Part shown: piece by piece, positions 1-9,492 of the stretch
How positions within the stretch are numbered: the stretch's first letter is position 1
How the letters are laid out: each line of letters starts with the position of its first letter
DNA from: Anodontia alba
Taxonomy: Eukaryota; Mollusca; Bivalvia; Lucinida; Lucinidae
DNA: 64,000 bases
Assembly (NCBI GenBank): GCA_964016985.1
Contig: OZ024828.1
Coordinates: 26,728,581 to 26,792,580 of the forward strand
Reading direction: 5' to 3'
Position numbers and translations under genes: made by a program
Notes under the pieces: model-generated
Told to the model about the DNA's origin: nothing
What the model saw: only the letters and a program-made list of their open reading frames with translations
The model's database searches: none

Positions 1-302
1 TGGCTACTTAGCCGTAGTCACAGTGGTCGAAAGCGGAAAGAAAAAAAAAATAGTACGGCTATTTAGCCTCGGTAACAAAGGTCGAAAGCGGGAAGAAAAA
101 AAAGTACAGCTGCTAAACCTCGGTAACAGTAGTCGAAAGCGGAAAGAAAAGAGTACGGCTACTTAGCCTCGTAACAGTGGTCGAAAGCGGAAAGAAAGAA
201 AGAGTACGGCTATCTAATTAGCCTCGGTGATGTATTCAGTGGTCGAATGCAGAAAGAAAGAAAAAGTACGACTCCTAAACCTTGGTAACTGCGTGGTCGA
301 AA
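1..302. repeat. Minisatellite, ~50-60 bp unit, about 6 copies
   Basis: Each unit starts GGCTACTTAGCCTCGGTAAC, continues CAGTGGTCGAAAGCGG and ends in an AAAGAAAA-rich tract before AGTAC. Units begin near 2, 57, 108, 157, 208 and 270. They diverge by point changes and by A-tract length, and the fifth has an extra TAATTAG-type insertion. The array is probably cut by the left edge of the window. Confidence 0.85.
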
Positions 303-1020
303 TTTAAGTGTTGGCTTATGATAGATTCTTAACGAGGTTCACCAGCGGAACTATTAGCCTGTACCCGTCCCTTCCCTCCGCATCCCCTGAGTTTTGTTAA
401 ATTGCAGCCAGATAAGGATACCATACCTGGTAGAGGAATGTCATTTAGCGCCTCCAGCATTAGCATGTACAAAATGTATTGCGAAACATATGCTGTGGGA
501 ACTTAGTACTCTCCTTTCGACATCTTTCGGAAAGTTGTTTTTGTTTGGTGATTTACATAGAAAAAGTAAATTTTCAGACCTTTTACTTGATTTAATGCAA
601 AACCTTTTGTCGTAACTACCTATGCACAAAAAAGGTATTATTCTATTCTCTGGTTTAAAAAAAAAAATCCAATATTTTTATTTTTTTTATTTTATTTATT
701 TTTTTTTTCTCATAGTGAAAATGGTTGCAAATTATGCAAAAATCGGTAGGTTAGGTAAATTGAAGGCAGGTTTTCAACAGGTTCCACTTGTATAAATTTC
801 TGCAATTTTCACAATATTGTAATGAAACATCAGAAATCTAAATCTGCAAAGAAAAGTAAAAAATATTTTCTCAGATAAAACTTCCAAACAAATCTCTTAC
901 TATAGAAATTGAATTGGTCAGGCCAAATTTTGGCAGTAAATTTAATTTTAGGTTAAATATTTGAGAATAAAACACAGAAATATAAACGACAGATGGTTCC
1001 TGATAAGATACGGTCAATCA
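303..1020. other. Unassigned AT-rich sequence
   Basis: No recognised repeat, exon or RNA gene. Two short overlapping ORFs on opposite strands near 394-629 have no family resemblance that I recognise and no splice context. I treat them as chance. Confidence 0.5.
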
Positions 1021-1080
1021 GAACAAAATATTTTCATTTAGAATAAAAACAAAAACAAACAAACAAAACAAACAAACAAA

Positions 1081-1113
<33 letters not shown>

Positions 1114-1155
1114 AACAAAAAAACAACAACAACAAAAACAAAAAAAAAACATCTT
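1021..1155. repeat. A-rich low-complexity tract
   Basis: AAAC/AAAAC repeats flank a pure A run of about 30 bases near 1082-1112, followed by more AAC-rich sequence. It may be the tail of a degraded retroposon on the plus strand, but no body is recognisable upstream. The poly-F/C ORF on the opposite strand is a composition artefact. Confidence 0.7.
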
Positions 1156-1667
1156 TTCGAGTGATGTCGAAAGGACAGTAGAAGCGCTTTGAAGAGGCAC
1201 TTCTAATAATGTGAATCTGCCTGGCACTCTACCTCAAGTAGAGTATTAAATGGAGTGGACGTGGAAATGGCAAACAAGAAAATTCAAAAGAAATGGTTTT
1301 AATTTTTTTGGAGTTTACAAGCTGTGAAACTGATACAATGTAAGTCTTCATGCAGATAAGGATGATAAGTCGTTTTAACGATAATGATCGATGATAATTA
1401 TGATGATGATGATGATGATGATTTTCTGTAGGGACTTATTGGAAGAATGTTGCCAACCCTGCCCGGAATGATTCCCGGTCAGGGCTGCTGGTTATGTCTG
1501 GAGTCAAGTCATTTCATGGCCTGGCTGCCCTGGGATAAAAATATGAGCGTTAATTCTTGATAATGTTATTGAAAATCTGATTGTTAAGGCTGGTTTAACT
1601 ATAAGAGGATGGGTTGATTCGGACATGGCCATTGATAATTTAATACAGTCCCAGAAAGCATTCTTTA

Positions 1668-1743
1668 TAAATCTATAGCGGGCGGTTATCGGCCCGTCAG
1701 GCTAGCTGACGGGATAACGGCCCGCTGTAGATTTATAAAGACT
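1668..1743. repeat. Hairpin element, GC-rich core
   Basis: An inverted repeat with arms reading TCTTTATAAATCTATAGCGG and its near-exact complement meets at a GCTAGC centre. It is unusually GC-rich (CGGCCCGT, CGGGATAACGG) for this region. It resembles a small fold-back MITE; no target-site duplication was resolved. Confidence 0.6.
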
Positions 1744-1809
1744 GCTAGCTTGGGTATTACTAAAGATGCTATGTTCCTGCGTGTTTCTAAAGTGGGAAGC
1801 TTTAAATCA

Positions 1810-2845
1810 TTTAGCATGGCTGAGACACTGCTAATAAAAGAGTATTCATTGAGAATGTATTTGCTGGGTCATTTCCATTTAATGAATAGATTGCTTTTGA
1901 CAGGTGCTCCAGACTGAGGAAAAGTTGTCCAGTAAGGAACGGGCATAGATTTTTGTATGCAGATTCTTAAATTTTGATAATGCGGGTCTGGATATTTCGT
2001 TTTAGGAATTTCATCATTACCGTTTGCCGAAATCTGAGAAATGTGTTTTACCCCATGGCAGGTCGTCTGATATGCTGACTCCAAGATATATGGCTTTTTT
2101 TTTTTTTTTTTTTTTTTAGTTTGAAGAGTAACTCCACGAAGAATGTAATTCAAAAGGGTTGACTTGGTTTTCTTTTTAGTTATTCTTATAACCTCAAATT
2201 TATTAGGGTTGAAGGTCATAAACCATTCACTTTCCCAAGCTTGAGTTTTATGGGGTCAGCTTGGAGGGTTTGACAGTCAGTTTGGTTTGAGATTGTGAGA
2301 TATATATTTGGTGTACTTGAGGAAGAGACCTGGAAACTTTTGGAGCACATGACAAAACTGGGCATGCGTCAGACTGTTCGCCCTCAGGAATCTGGAAAAA
2401 CGATTGGATCCACGTGTTACCTCGTGGTTAATACCAAGACGATGGAGTTTTAGCAAAAGTCTTTGATGATCAACTTTATCAAAAGCCTTGTTAAAATCCA
2501 TAACTATGACCTCAAACTGGCCTCCCTGATTGAGGGTGTCATTCAAATTTCTTCGTGAATAGAGGCAATCTCGCTGTGGATCTCTTTTAAGATCCAAGAA
2601 GAGAGGTTGTCCGGGCCTGCAACCGTTCTTGGATTAAGCTTAGAGAGTTGATTGGCAACGATTTCTATATCCTGAATGAGTGGGAAGGTGTATTTTCTAG
2701 GACGGATAAGTTCTATAAGGTGCCTTAGACGAAGGGGAACAAGTCTTGTGATGTCTGATTGAAGCTGGTTGTTGAGGACATTTTCTTTTTCAGCAGGATT
2801 GGTATGGCTGATTCCATTTGTTCTGATGCAGTGGAGTTTCGCCAC
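1810..2845 (-). pseudogene. LINE reverse-transcriptase remnant (CR1/Jockey-like)
   Basis: Read on the minus strand, the block contains an RT N-terminal motif (NPRTVAGPDNLSSWILKE), then FEVIVMDFNKAFDKVDH, a classic RT palm signature (domain A, with the catalytic Asp in MDFNKAFD). A degraded later palm/thumb segment follows (FNPNKFEVIRITKK). Beyond it a trace of the RPVLDNFSSVWS-type motif is visible only by changing frame. The frame breaks at least at 2543-2600, 2277 and around the T tract at 2095-2117. The region is therefore a dead fragment of a non-LTR retrotransposon. The exact clade (CR1, L2, Jockey) is inference from motif style. Confidence 0.75.
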
Positions 2846-3080
2846 TGTCTGATTTTTGCTGTTTAACGAAGACGAACAACTAATAATATATATTTAGTCT
2901 TCTAGATTCGTGATTTTCTGGTTGGTCTGAATTAATAGATTCAATATAGCTGTTGTACTTTCTTAGCGTCTTCTTGCACTGTTTGCAACTTAACTAGCAA
3001 AGTGTATATACACTTACGGGTAATAAAATATAATTACTCAAAATTTAAGACAAATGGCAATGAGTTAATTGGGCAAAATA

Positions 3081-3247
3081 AGCAGACGACAAATTGATAA
3101 TGATATTTTTTTTTGTTTTCTTTTTCGGCGAACAGAATATGCCGTTTCATGTAAATTGTCCCCATTGGAAAGAATTTTCTCATGAATTGTCAGATCTTGT
3201 TTCTGAGGAAATATAAGAAAAAAATATTATCAATTTGTCGTCTGCTG
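3081..3247. mobile_element. MITE family D (cagacgac-type arms)
   Basis: Inner arms AGCAGACGACAAATTGATAA and the complement TTATCAATTTGTCGTCTGCT bracket a fold-back core. Related copies occur at 19126-19328, 20392-20592, 27592-27750, 28232-28622, 33394-33605, 41105-41292 and 57246-57690. Complete copies are flanked by TTAA and end in CCCTTAAAGTGC, which suggests a TTAA-targeting (piggyBac/Kolobok-like) transposase; that is inference. Confidence 0.6.
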
Positions 3248-3731
3248 AAATATTACGGATCATGCTGTGTCCAATACAAGCGAATATAACAGTTACCCAG
3301 TCTCTTATTTTCTTACAACAGTCCATTGTTGACATGGATCTTCATCATGTCTTCTCTGTCCAACGTTACTGACGTTCTGTCGCTTGGCAATAAGTGCTGT
3401 GACGTTACGACGGCTTGCGACGGTGACGACAAACGCATCGAATATATAACAGTGACGTGAAAAATCGCTTGCTTTTGTTGGCGTATCAGGGTTGGAGCAC
3501 AGTCGCTTAAAGTCTATCTCGCCACTCAGCATTTTGTTTGCCGCATAACGGCACGTCTGATCAGAGTCTACACTGTTTCCACTAATTCTGCTGTCTTTAA
3601 TCATATCAACAGGTAGTGAAATGACTTCAAATTTTAAAACAAATTTCGTAAGGAGTTCAGGTGTCCGAACACTTAGCGTTAATAAGTAGACAAGAAGTGT
3701 ATCCTTGAAACATGGACGAATTTAGATTTCA

Positions 3732-3774
3732 GGGTCCAGTTGTTCAAAGCATCGTTAGTTTAACGAGCTTGTTA

Positions 3775-3816
<42 letters not shown>

Positions 3817-3955
3817 GTTAACTGTTGTAGCTAAGGTATTTTCAAATACATTGATAATTTTGCTACAAAAATATCAATGTATTAGCCATATTTCAAGACA
3901 GAAAGTTAACTTCACGTTAGCTAACACATTCGTTAAGTTTTGAACAGCTGGGACC
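3732..3955. mobile_element. MITE family A, diverged copy with a poly-A centre
   Basis: Termini GGGTCCAGTTGTTCAAAGC and CTTAACGAATG...GAACAGCTGGGACC match the family A consensus. A run of 37 A's (3777-3813) sits inside the left arm, where other copies have GGGTCATTTC, so this copy carries an internal homopolymer insertion or a slippage expansion. Confidence 0.75.
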
Positions 3956-4144
3956 AGATTTCTTTGAGATGATGGTTATTTACAGCAACTAGTATATGTT
4001 GTTAAACAGCTCCATCTTCTGTCAGTCTTTTCTGCCGAGTTCATGTTTGATCATGTTTATTTCAGGAAAAGACAAGAAACTGCTTTGAAAGTGGCTCTAC
4101 TCATTTTAATGAAGCAATCAAGAGTCACGACAGACTTAAAAACT

Positions 4145-4200
4145 TTCGTATGCGAGGAAACTACTACTACTACTATTACTACTACCACCACCACCAACAA
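4145..4200 (+). repeat. (ACT)n / (ACC)n microsatellite
   Basis: ACTACTACT grades into ACCACCACC and AACAAC. A second short (ACT)n tract lies at 4433-4460. The two bracket a fold-back block (4225-4430) with TCTGATCAGACTGCG-type arms, so the microsatellites may mark the edges of one element. Confidence 0.7.
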
Positions 4201-4618
4201 CAATGGGAGGAAACGTATCTACTGATATGAGAGCTAAACGAAGACTCAAATCAGCCTGCGCATTCGCGCAGTCCGATCAGAGTCTTTGTTGTCCACATAA
4301 AGAAATTTTGCCTCTGTGTCTGTCCAAAATGCGCCCATGAAAATTCTGATCAGACTGCGTAAAAGCCTAGACTGAGCTGGATCTTCGCTGGGCGCATGCG
4401 CTAAGGTACGTTTTCTAACGTTATGGCTCAATTACTACTACTACTACTTCTACTTCTACTAATGATAATGCCCACTAAAGTAGAGCATATTTGAAATTAT
4501 TTGTCATAGAATTTCCACATGAAAATATATGTAAGATACATGTGTATGATTAAGGAGCTCCGTAATTAGGTCGCCCATATCAACAGCGACAATAACTAGA
4601 CATATGTTTGCAAAGCGC

Positions 4619-5315
4619 TATGCCCCCAACTATACGCTTGTCGATAGAAAATGCCAAAGTTGAAAAGAGGCATAACTCTGTCAAAAGTAATCCAACATTC
4701 ACGAAAATTTAATCAGGTCATCTGGACATTGGTTCCAAACTACTTGCAAATTTCGTGAGCCTAACTCAAGTAGTTTCTAAGATATTTTGCTTACAAGATT
4801 TTCATTTGCTAAAATGCCTAAGTTTGATCTGAAAATGGGCCTAACTCCACCATAAAGAATCTGACAGAAAAGAAAAAAATATTGGCCAGCTAATGTTTTC
4901 ATAAGCGATGCATATGTGACATTTCAAAATCCTAGCATACATGGCTCCAAAGATATGCGAGGTCTGAAAAACGTGACGTGCGGATGACCAAGCCCAAAGC
5001 AATACGCCCTCTCATTACGAAAACATGCCTATTCAAATATACTGAAAATTTTACCACAAAAATATGAAATTTTTCAGATAAAAAAATCTGATTTTTTTTT
5101 CTTAATTCTGCTCAAAACATAGACTGTGGGTACTCGTTAGAACCGCCTCGTTGAGGCGGTTCTAACGAGTTCCCACAATCTATGTTTTGAGCAGAAATAA
5201 GAAAAATAATGTATACCCCTGTGAACCCCAGTTTTACTATACAAAAGTGGGGTTTAAGTGGGGTCAACATTATTTAGGCATGTTTTCGTGATGCAACTTC
5301 GAAGTTGGGGGCATA
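4619..5315. mobile_element. Element with TATGCCCCCAAC termini, interrupted by MITE B
   Basis: The left end reads TATGCCCCCAACTATACG and the right end GAAGTTGGGGGCATA, i.e. terminal inverted repeats. The interior holds the mollusc-type non-coding phrases (CATAACTCTG, CTAACTCAAGTAGTTTCTAAG) repeated at about 110 bp. A family B MITE (5013-5293) sits just inside the right end. A related sequence occurs near 48895-49460. Confidence 0.6.
5013..5293. mobile_element. MITE family B, near-full copy
   Basis: Termini are CATTACGAAAACATGCCTAT and ATTTAGGCATGTTTTCGTGATG. The central hairpin has near-perfect arms around GAACCGCCTCGTTGAGGCGGTTC, and a second inner repeat pairs the CCCAGTTTTACTATA segment with AGTGGGGTTTA. 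Sister copies: 15411-15687, 27220-27496, 32923-33202, 46075-46329 and 63932 to the window end. Confidence 0.85.
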
Positions 5316-5469
5316 AAAATGTGTGAAGGCGCTTCTGCAGGAAAGTATATTCGAACAAGTGCATGGTGACATTTTATTTTATAAATTTAGAAAGATTGTT
5401 GGGGAATTCGGAACAATTCAATGATTAATTCAATGATTACTGTTGTAAAAAGAAGTTGACAAAGACTGC

Positions 5470-5482
5470 GTGGTGTGTGTGT

Positions 5483-5513
<31 letters not shown>

Positions 5514-5565
5514 GGGCAGGGGGTGCGGATTCAGAGGGGGTTCTCTGTGTGTGTGTTGGGGGAGG
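5470..5565 (+). repeat. (GT)n plus poly-G tract
   Basis: TGTGTGTG (5471-5496) runs directly into about 20 G's and further GGGGG and GTGTGT patches. Simple-sequence region; assembly of the poly-G is likely unreliable. Confidence 0.85.
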
Positions 5566-5736
5566 GGGTTCAGTCGAACCTACTTTGACTCAAAATTTCA
5601 TCTACATGGGAAATTAAGGTAAATTTTGAATACTGTATATACCCTATATATTCACACCCTTATAGTCTTTACCTTATACTTCTCTCCAACAAGTCCATTT
5701 TACTATCTATGAATGTGGTGAAATTGCTTGGTGAGT

Positions 5737-5813
5737 GGTAAACAGTGTAGACTCCGATCAGACGCCGCATTCTGCGGCGTCTGATCTGGGTCTACACTGT
5801 TTGCCCAGACCTT
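5737..5813. mobile_element. Hairpin core E, isolated copy
   Basis: AAACAGTGTAGACTCCGATC pairs with TGATCTGGGTCTACACTGTTT around a GCCGCATTCTGCGGC centre. The same core recurs more than 15 times in this window inside elements with different outer arms. Confidence 0.75.
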
Positions 5814-6410
5814 TCTGTCCAAATACGTAGAGTAGGTACAGTAATTTGATCAAATGAAACCTCTCAGAAATCATCCTAGATCCACCGCTGCAGCGATATT
5901 ATGCCTGCCTGAACTGCAAGCCTAGTTGGTTAATATCGTTACACTTCCTCTTTAATTATACGATGGTGGGAGGCTCCATATCGGTTCCAAACTAATCTTA
6001 CCCAAGTGGGTAGCTGCATGATACTACCCTCCATGGATCAGCTAGTGGTTTTCTTGTGCTCTGACTGCCAGTGTAAACACTTTTTGTCAGGGTTTGTTCG
6101 GAATTTAACGGCCCAGTAAACACTAAAAGGTCATGTTGAGCCCATCTTTTTGTCATGAGCCTCATATTTGTTTCATTGCAGTTATTTTAATGTGATTTAA
6201 TTGTTTTTTGTTTTGTTTTTTTTTTGTTTTGTTTTTTTCTGTGATGGTTGACTGACTGAGTAGGAAGCCTACTGAACAGTTCTATGCAATTTGAATAACG
6301 TCGGAACCTAAGGTGACGATTAAGATCTTATAAAATTGTGGTTCAGTTACTCAGCGGCTGACAATGGGTGTAGAGCTGTTTGTTAGGCTGATTACATAAT
6401 GGGCCGTGTC

Positions 6411-6610
6411 AAGCGAAAATGTGCCTTTGAACATGCACAAAATTTGCAGATTCAGATCAACCTGCACATGCGCAAAGTAACATTCTGGCCTTTGCTCTAC
6501 ATTTATACAATCTGTAGTATCCAATGATTCTTTTAGGGGAAAGGGAAGGCCCTGATCAGACTGCGTGTGCACAGGCTGATCTGGGCTTCCACTGTCCACA
6601 TATGCCCCAA
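6411..6610. mobile_element. Fold-back element family F
   Basis: Arms contain GTGCCTTTGAACATGCACAAA and, on the other side, CACAGGCTGATCTGGGCTTCC with TGTCCACATATGCC. A close relative lies at 35482-35690, with the same inner phrase CATGCACAAAATNTGCAGATTCA. Termini not resolved. Confidence 0.45.
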
Positions 6611-6819
6611 AAATATGAAGACATATTTTCGTATGGCGTGCCCATATCTGAATCCAACAGGTACTCAAAACCCCTCAAATAAAGAGTATTACATGGAGTG
6701 CGTGTGGAAATGGTAAAAAAATGACATTTTAAAAGTCTTAAAGAATCCAAAAAAGAAGCATTTGGAAGGCAAGTAGAAGTATCGGCTGTGAAATAAGTAG
6801 GTACATTGTAGGGTCATGA

Positions 6820-6822
6820 ATA

Positions 6823-6854
<32 letters not shown>

Positions 6855-6857
6855 ATC
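6820..6857 (+). repeat. (GAT)n microsatellite
   Basis: About ten GAT triplets, ending GATATCATTATT. Similar (GAT)n tracts occur near 1397-1420 and at 38741-38781. In the last case the tract is the tail of a tRNA-derived SINE, so this one may be a SINE tail too. Confidence 0.7.
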
Positions 6858-6898
6858 ATTATTTCTGTAGGTTTGCATATCAAGTGATGCTCCTCTTC

Positions 6899-7111
6899 TT
6901 AACCCATTAATGTCTGACTCTTCCACTGCTTTCTTTGGGTGGGTCCATGTCTGATAGAATATGTTTCTGAGTTGTTTATATTTAGAAATTCCTGTACTTA
7001 ATACAAACAGTGTAGACCCTGATAAGATGACACATTCTGCAGTGTTTGATCTGGGTCTACACTATTTGCCAATGTCCCTGTTATGGGATGCCAGGCATAA
7101 ATGGGTTAATT
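6899..7111. mobile_element. MITE family E3 (TTAACCCATTTATG-type)
   Basis: Starts TTAACCCATTAATGTCTGAC and ends CAGGCATAAATGGGTTAA, so the termini are TTAA-flanked inverted repeats. The centre is hairpin core E (AACAGTGTAGACCCTGATAAG pairing with TGATCTGGGTCTACACT). Related elements: 12805-13029 and 59262-59400. Confidence 0.65.
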
Positions 7112-7435
7112 TAACCTACAATAAGACATATCTCTATTTTATAAAAGGACCCAAAACAAAGTACTCAACAGCTATTTTTTATTTAGTGATTTCTGTAATA
7201 TATATAGCATTAAAATGGTAAACATATATAAATATACTTTTCCAGTTTATACATGTATCTATAAATCAGTTCAAACACATACAGTTCCATGTACCTGGGT
7301 ACTATAAATGAGCCCATCCAAATAGAAAACAGCCTTATAAAATGTGCGACCACTGCAGAATCAGACCAATGTCACAACTGCAAGATCTGAGTCTACACAG
7401 GCTGCTAGCATACTGTATGGCATGTAAACAATATC

Positions 7436-7612
7436 ATATCTCAAGATAAGGTGCTTTTTTCCATCTGAAAACTGCTGATATTTTTCCTATTTCTCCATGA
7501 AAACATTTGTTGTGGCACTCATTAGAAGTGCCTCACTGAGTACCCACAACATATGTTTTCATGGAGAAATAAGAAAAACATTATGTGGATACCCCTTCTT
7601 ATCTGTAGTTGT
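7436..7612. mobile_element. MITE family C
   Basis: Outer arms CTCAAGATAAGG and CCCTTCTTATCTGTAG. The central fold-back has CTCCATGAAAACATTTGTTG pairing with ACATATGTTTTCATGGAGAAA around AAGTGCCTCACTGAG. Other copies: 13353-13552, 22084-22272, 34559-34782, 45222-45349, plus partial ones near 19445, 26860 and 39614. Confidence 0.75.
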
Positions 7613-7720
7613 GGTTATATTAGAAAATAGACAGTGATCAGACTGCACAAATGTGCAGGCCAATCTGGGACAATGGTGATTGTATATGTCATAAGATTGA
7701 TTTCTTTGGTGGGGTCTCTA

Positions 7721-8690
7721 TGGCAAGCCATTTTACTATTTATTAAGCAAAATAGATATCTTATTTATATCAGATATCTTATATAGGATATAAGATATCT
7801 AATATAGGATATAAGATATCTGATCTACTAATTCAGATATCTTATATCCTATATTAGATATCTTATATCCTATATAAGATATCTGATATAATATATGAGA
7901 TATCTTATTTAATTCCGCATATAAAATCTCTTATTTACCATATAATATATCTTATTTGTTAAATAAGATATCTTATTTATTAATATAGATAACTAATATA
8001 CTAAATAAGATCTCTGATATACTAAATGAGATATCTTATTTGATTGAATAAATGAGATATCTTCTTTAGTAAATAAGATATCTTATATCCTATATGAGAT
8101 ATTTTACATAGCATATCAGATATCTAATATAGCATATTAGATATCTTATATGTCAATTCAGATATCTTATATAGCATATCAGATATCTTAATTGACATAT
8201 AAGATATCTTTTTTACATAAGATATCTGATATAACATATCATATATCTTATATATTATATAAGATATCTGATATATTAAATCAGATATCTGATTTATAGA
8301 ATAAATAGTAAAACGGCTTGCTGGCAAGCCATTTTACTATTTATTATACATTATATCAGATATCTTATATGATACTAAATCTTATTTAATTGAACAAATG
8401 AGATATCTTCTTACGTAAATAAGATATCTTCTATCATATATAAGATATCTTATATAGCATATCAGATATCTTATATAGCATATAAGATATCTTATATGTC
8501 AATTTAGATATCTTATATAGCATATCAGATATCTTATATAGCATATAAGATATCTAAATTGACATATAAGATATCTTATTTATATAAGATATCTGATATA
8601 ATATATCAGATATCTTATATATTATATAAGATATCTGATATATTAAATCAGATATCTGATTTATAGAATAAATAGTAAAACGGCTTGCCA
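7721..8690. mobile_element. Tandem pair of TA-flanked MITEs full of GATATC palindromes
   Basis: Outer ends TGGCAAGCCATTTTACTATT and AATAGTAAAACGGCTTGCCA are inverted repeats flanked by TA on both sides (7719-7720, 8691-8692), as for Tc1/mariner-type insertion. An internal junction at about 8321 (GGCTTGC/TGGCAAGCC) shows two copies head to tail, 7721-8321 and 8322-8690. The interior is almost entirely GATATC joined by TTATATAGCATATCA-like spacers, itself palindromic at several scales. No coding capacity; the Ile/Ser/Tyr-rich ORFs are composition artefacts. Confidence 0.8.
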
Positions 8691-8774
8691 TAGGTCTCAA
8701 ATACCGAGGCACTTTCAAAGACACAAATGTACAATGTCCTCCAAAATAATATGGCTGCAACACATAAATATACC

Positions 8775-8989
8775 TTAACCCTTGTGCTGCTGAACCCGGT
8801 TATACCCTGCCTTTGCAAACAGTGTAGATCCAGATCAGTTGGCTTCTGAAGAAGCCAACTGATCAGGACCTGCACTGTTTGCCATTAAGTATATGAATTT
8901 GTTGCAACAATTGGGATCAAATAATCTGATTGGCTGAAAAATAGCAGTGGGCATGGCATCTTAATTTATTCAGCAGGACAAGGGTTAAG
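8775..8989. mobile_element. MITE family E1 (TTAA-flanked, CCCTTGT termini)
   Basis: TTAACCCTTGTGCTGCTGAA at one end and TTCAGCAGGACAAGGGTTAA at the other form a 20-bp inverted repeat that includes the TTAA target. The core AGATCAGTTGGCTTCTGAAG pairs with its complement. TTAA plus a CCCT end is the piggyBac-like pattern (family knowledge; no transposase is seen here). Other copies: 9259-9473, 12616-12806, 25553-25765, 38034-38252, 38350-38562, 57294-57501 and the split copy 57690-59248. Confidence 0.8.
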
Positions 8990-9258
8990 ACATGTCATGG
9001 TGTGTCCAGTGAAGACTAAGATCTGCCTGCACATCCACAGTCTGATAAGATCTCTGTTGATAGTCAAGGTTCAAAAGCTTATAAAAGGTAGACGGTAGAC
9101 TGATCAGGCTGCTCAGACGCACAAGCTAATCTGAGTCTCTGCTAGGTTAACATGTCAAAGGTATATTTTATAGTGTCCAGGTTCAATTAATATCAAGGTA
9201 CATATACAATGTTTTTGGACTCTTCAAACCACTGCTCCATAAAAGATGGCTACTGGCA

Positions 9259-9473
9259 TGAACCCCTGTCCTGCTGAATAAATTAAGATGCTAAGCCCTT
9301 TTTCAAATTTTCAGCCAATCAGACTTCTTGATCCAGATTATTGATATAAATATACATACTGAATGGCAAACAGTGCAGAACCAGATCAGTTGGCTTCTTA
9401 GAAGCCAACTGATCTGGATCTACACTGTTTGCAAAGGCAGGGTATAGCCGGGTTCAGCAGGACAAGGATTAAC
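9259..9473. mobile_element. MITE family E1
   Basis: Same architecture as the copy at 8775 but in opposite orientation: CCTGTCCTGCTGAATAAATT at left, GTTCAGCAGGACAAGG at right, core CAGTTGGCTTCTTAGAAGCC. Confidence 0.75.
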
Positions 9474-9492
9474 AAGCAAATTCCATGGGGAA

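Noticed and set aside
1018..1227. Minus-strand ORF rich in Phe/Cys
   Set aside because: It is the translation of an A/T homopolymer tract.
3305..3604. 99-codon minus-strand ORF with higher GC
   Set aside because: Includes a half of core E (NSVDSDQT), has no recognised domain or splice context.
7721..8690. CRISPR-like array of regularly spaced short repeats
   Set aside because: Spacers are themselves repeated palindromes, and the context is a eukaryotic TA-flanked MITE.
8124..8763. Ile/Ser/Tyr repeat ORFs that look like a repeat protein
   Set aside because: They come from the GATATC palindromic array; the same pattern appears on both strands.
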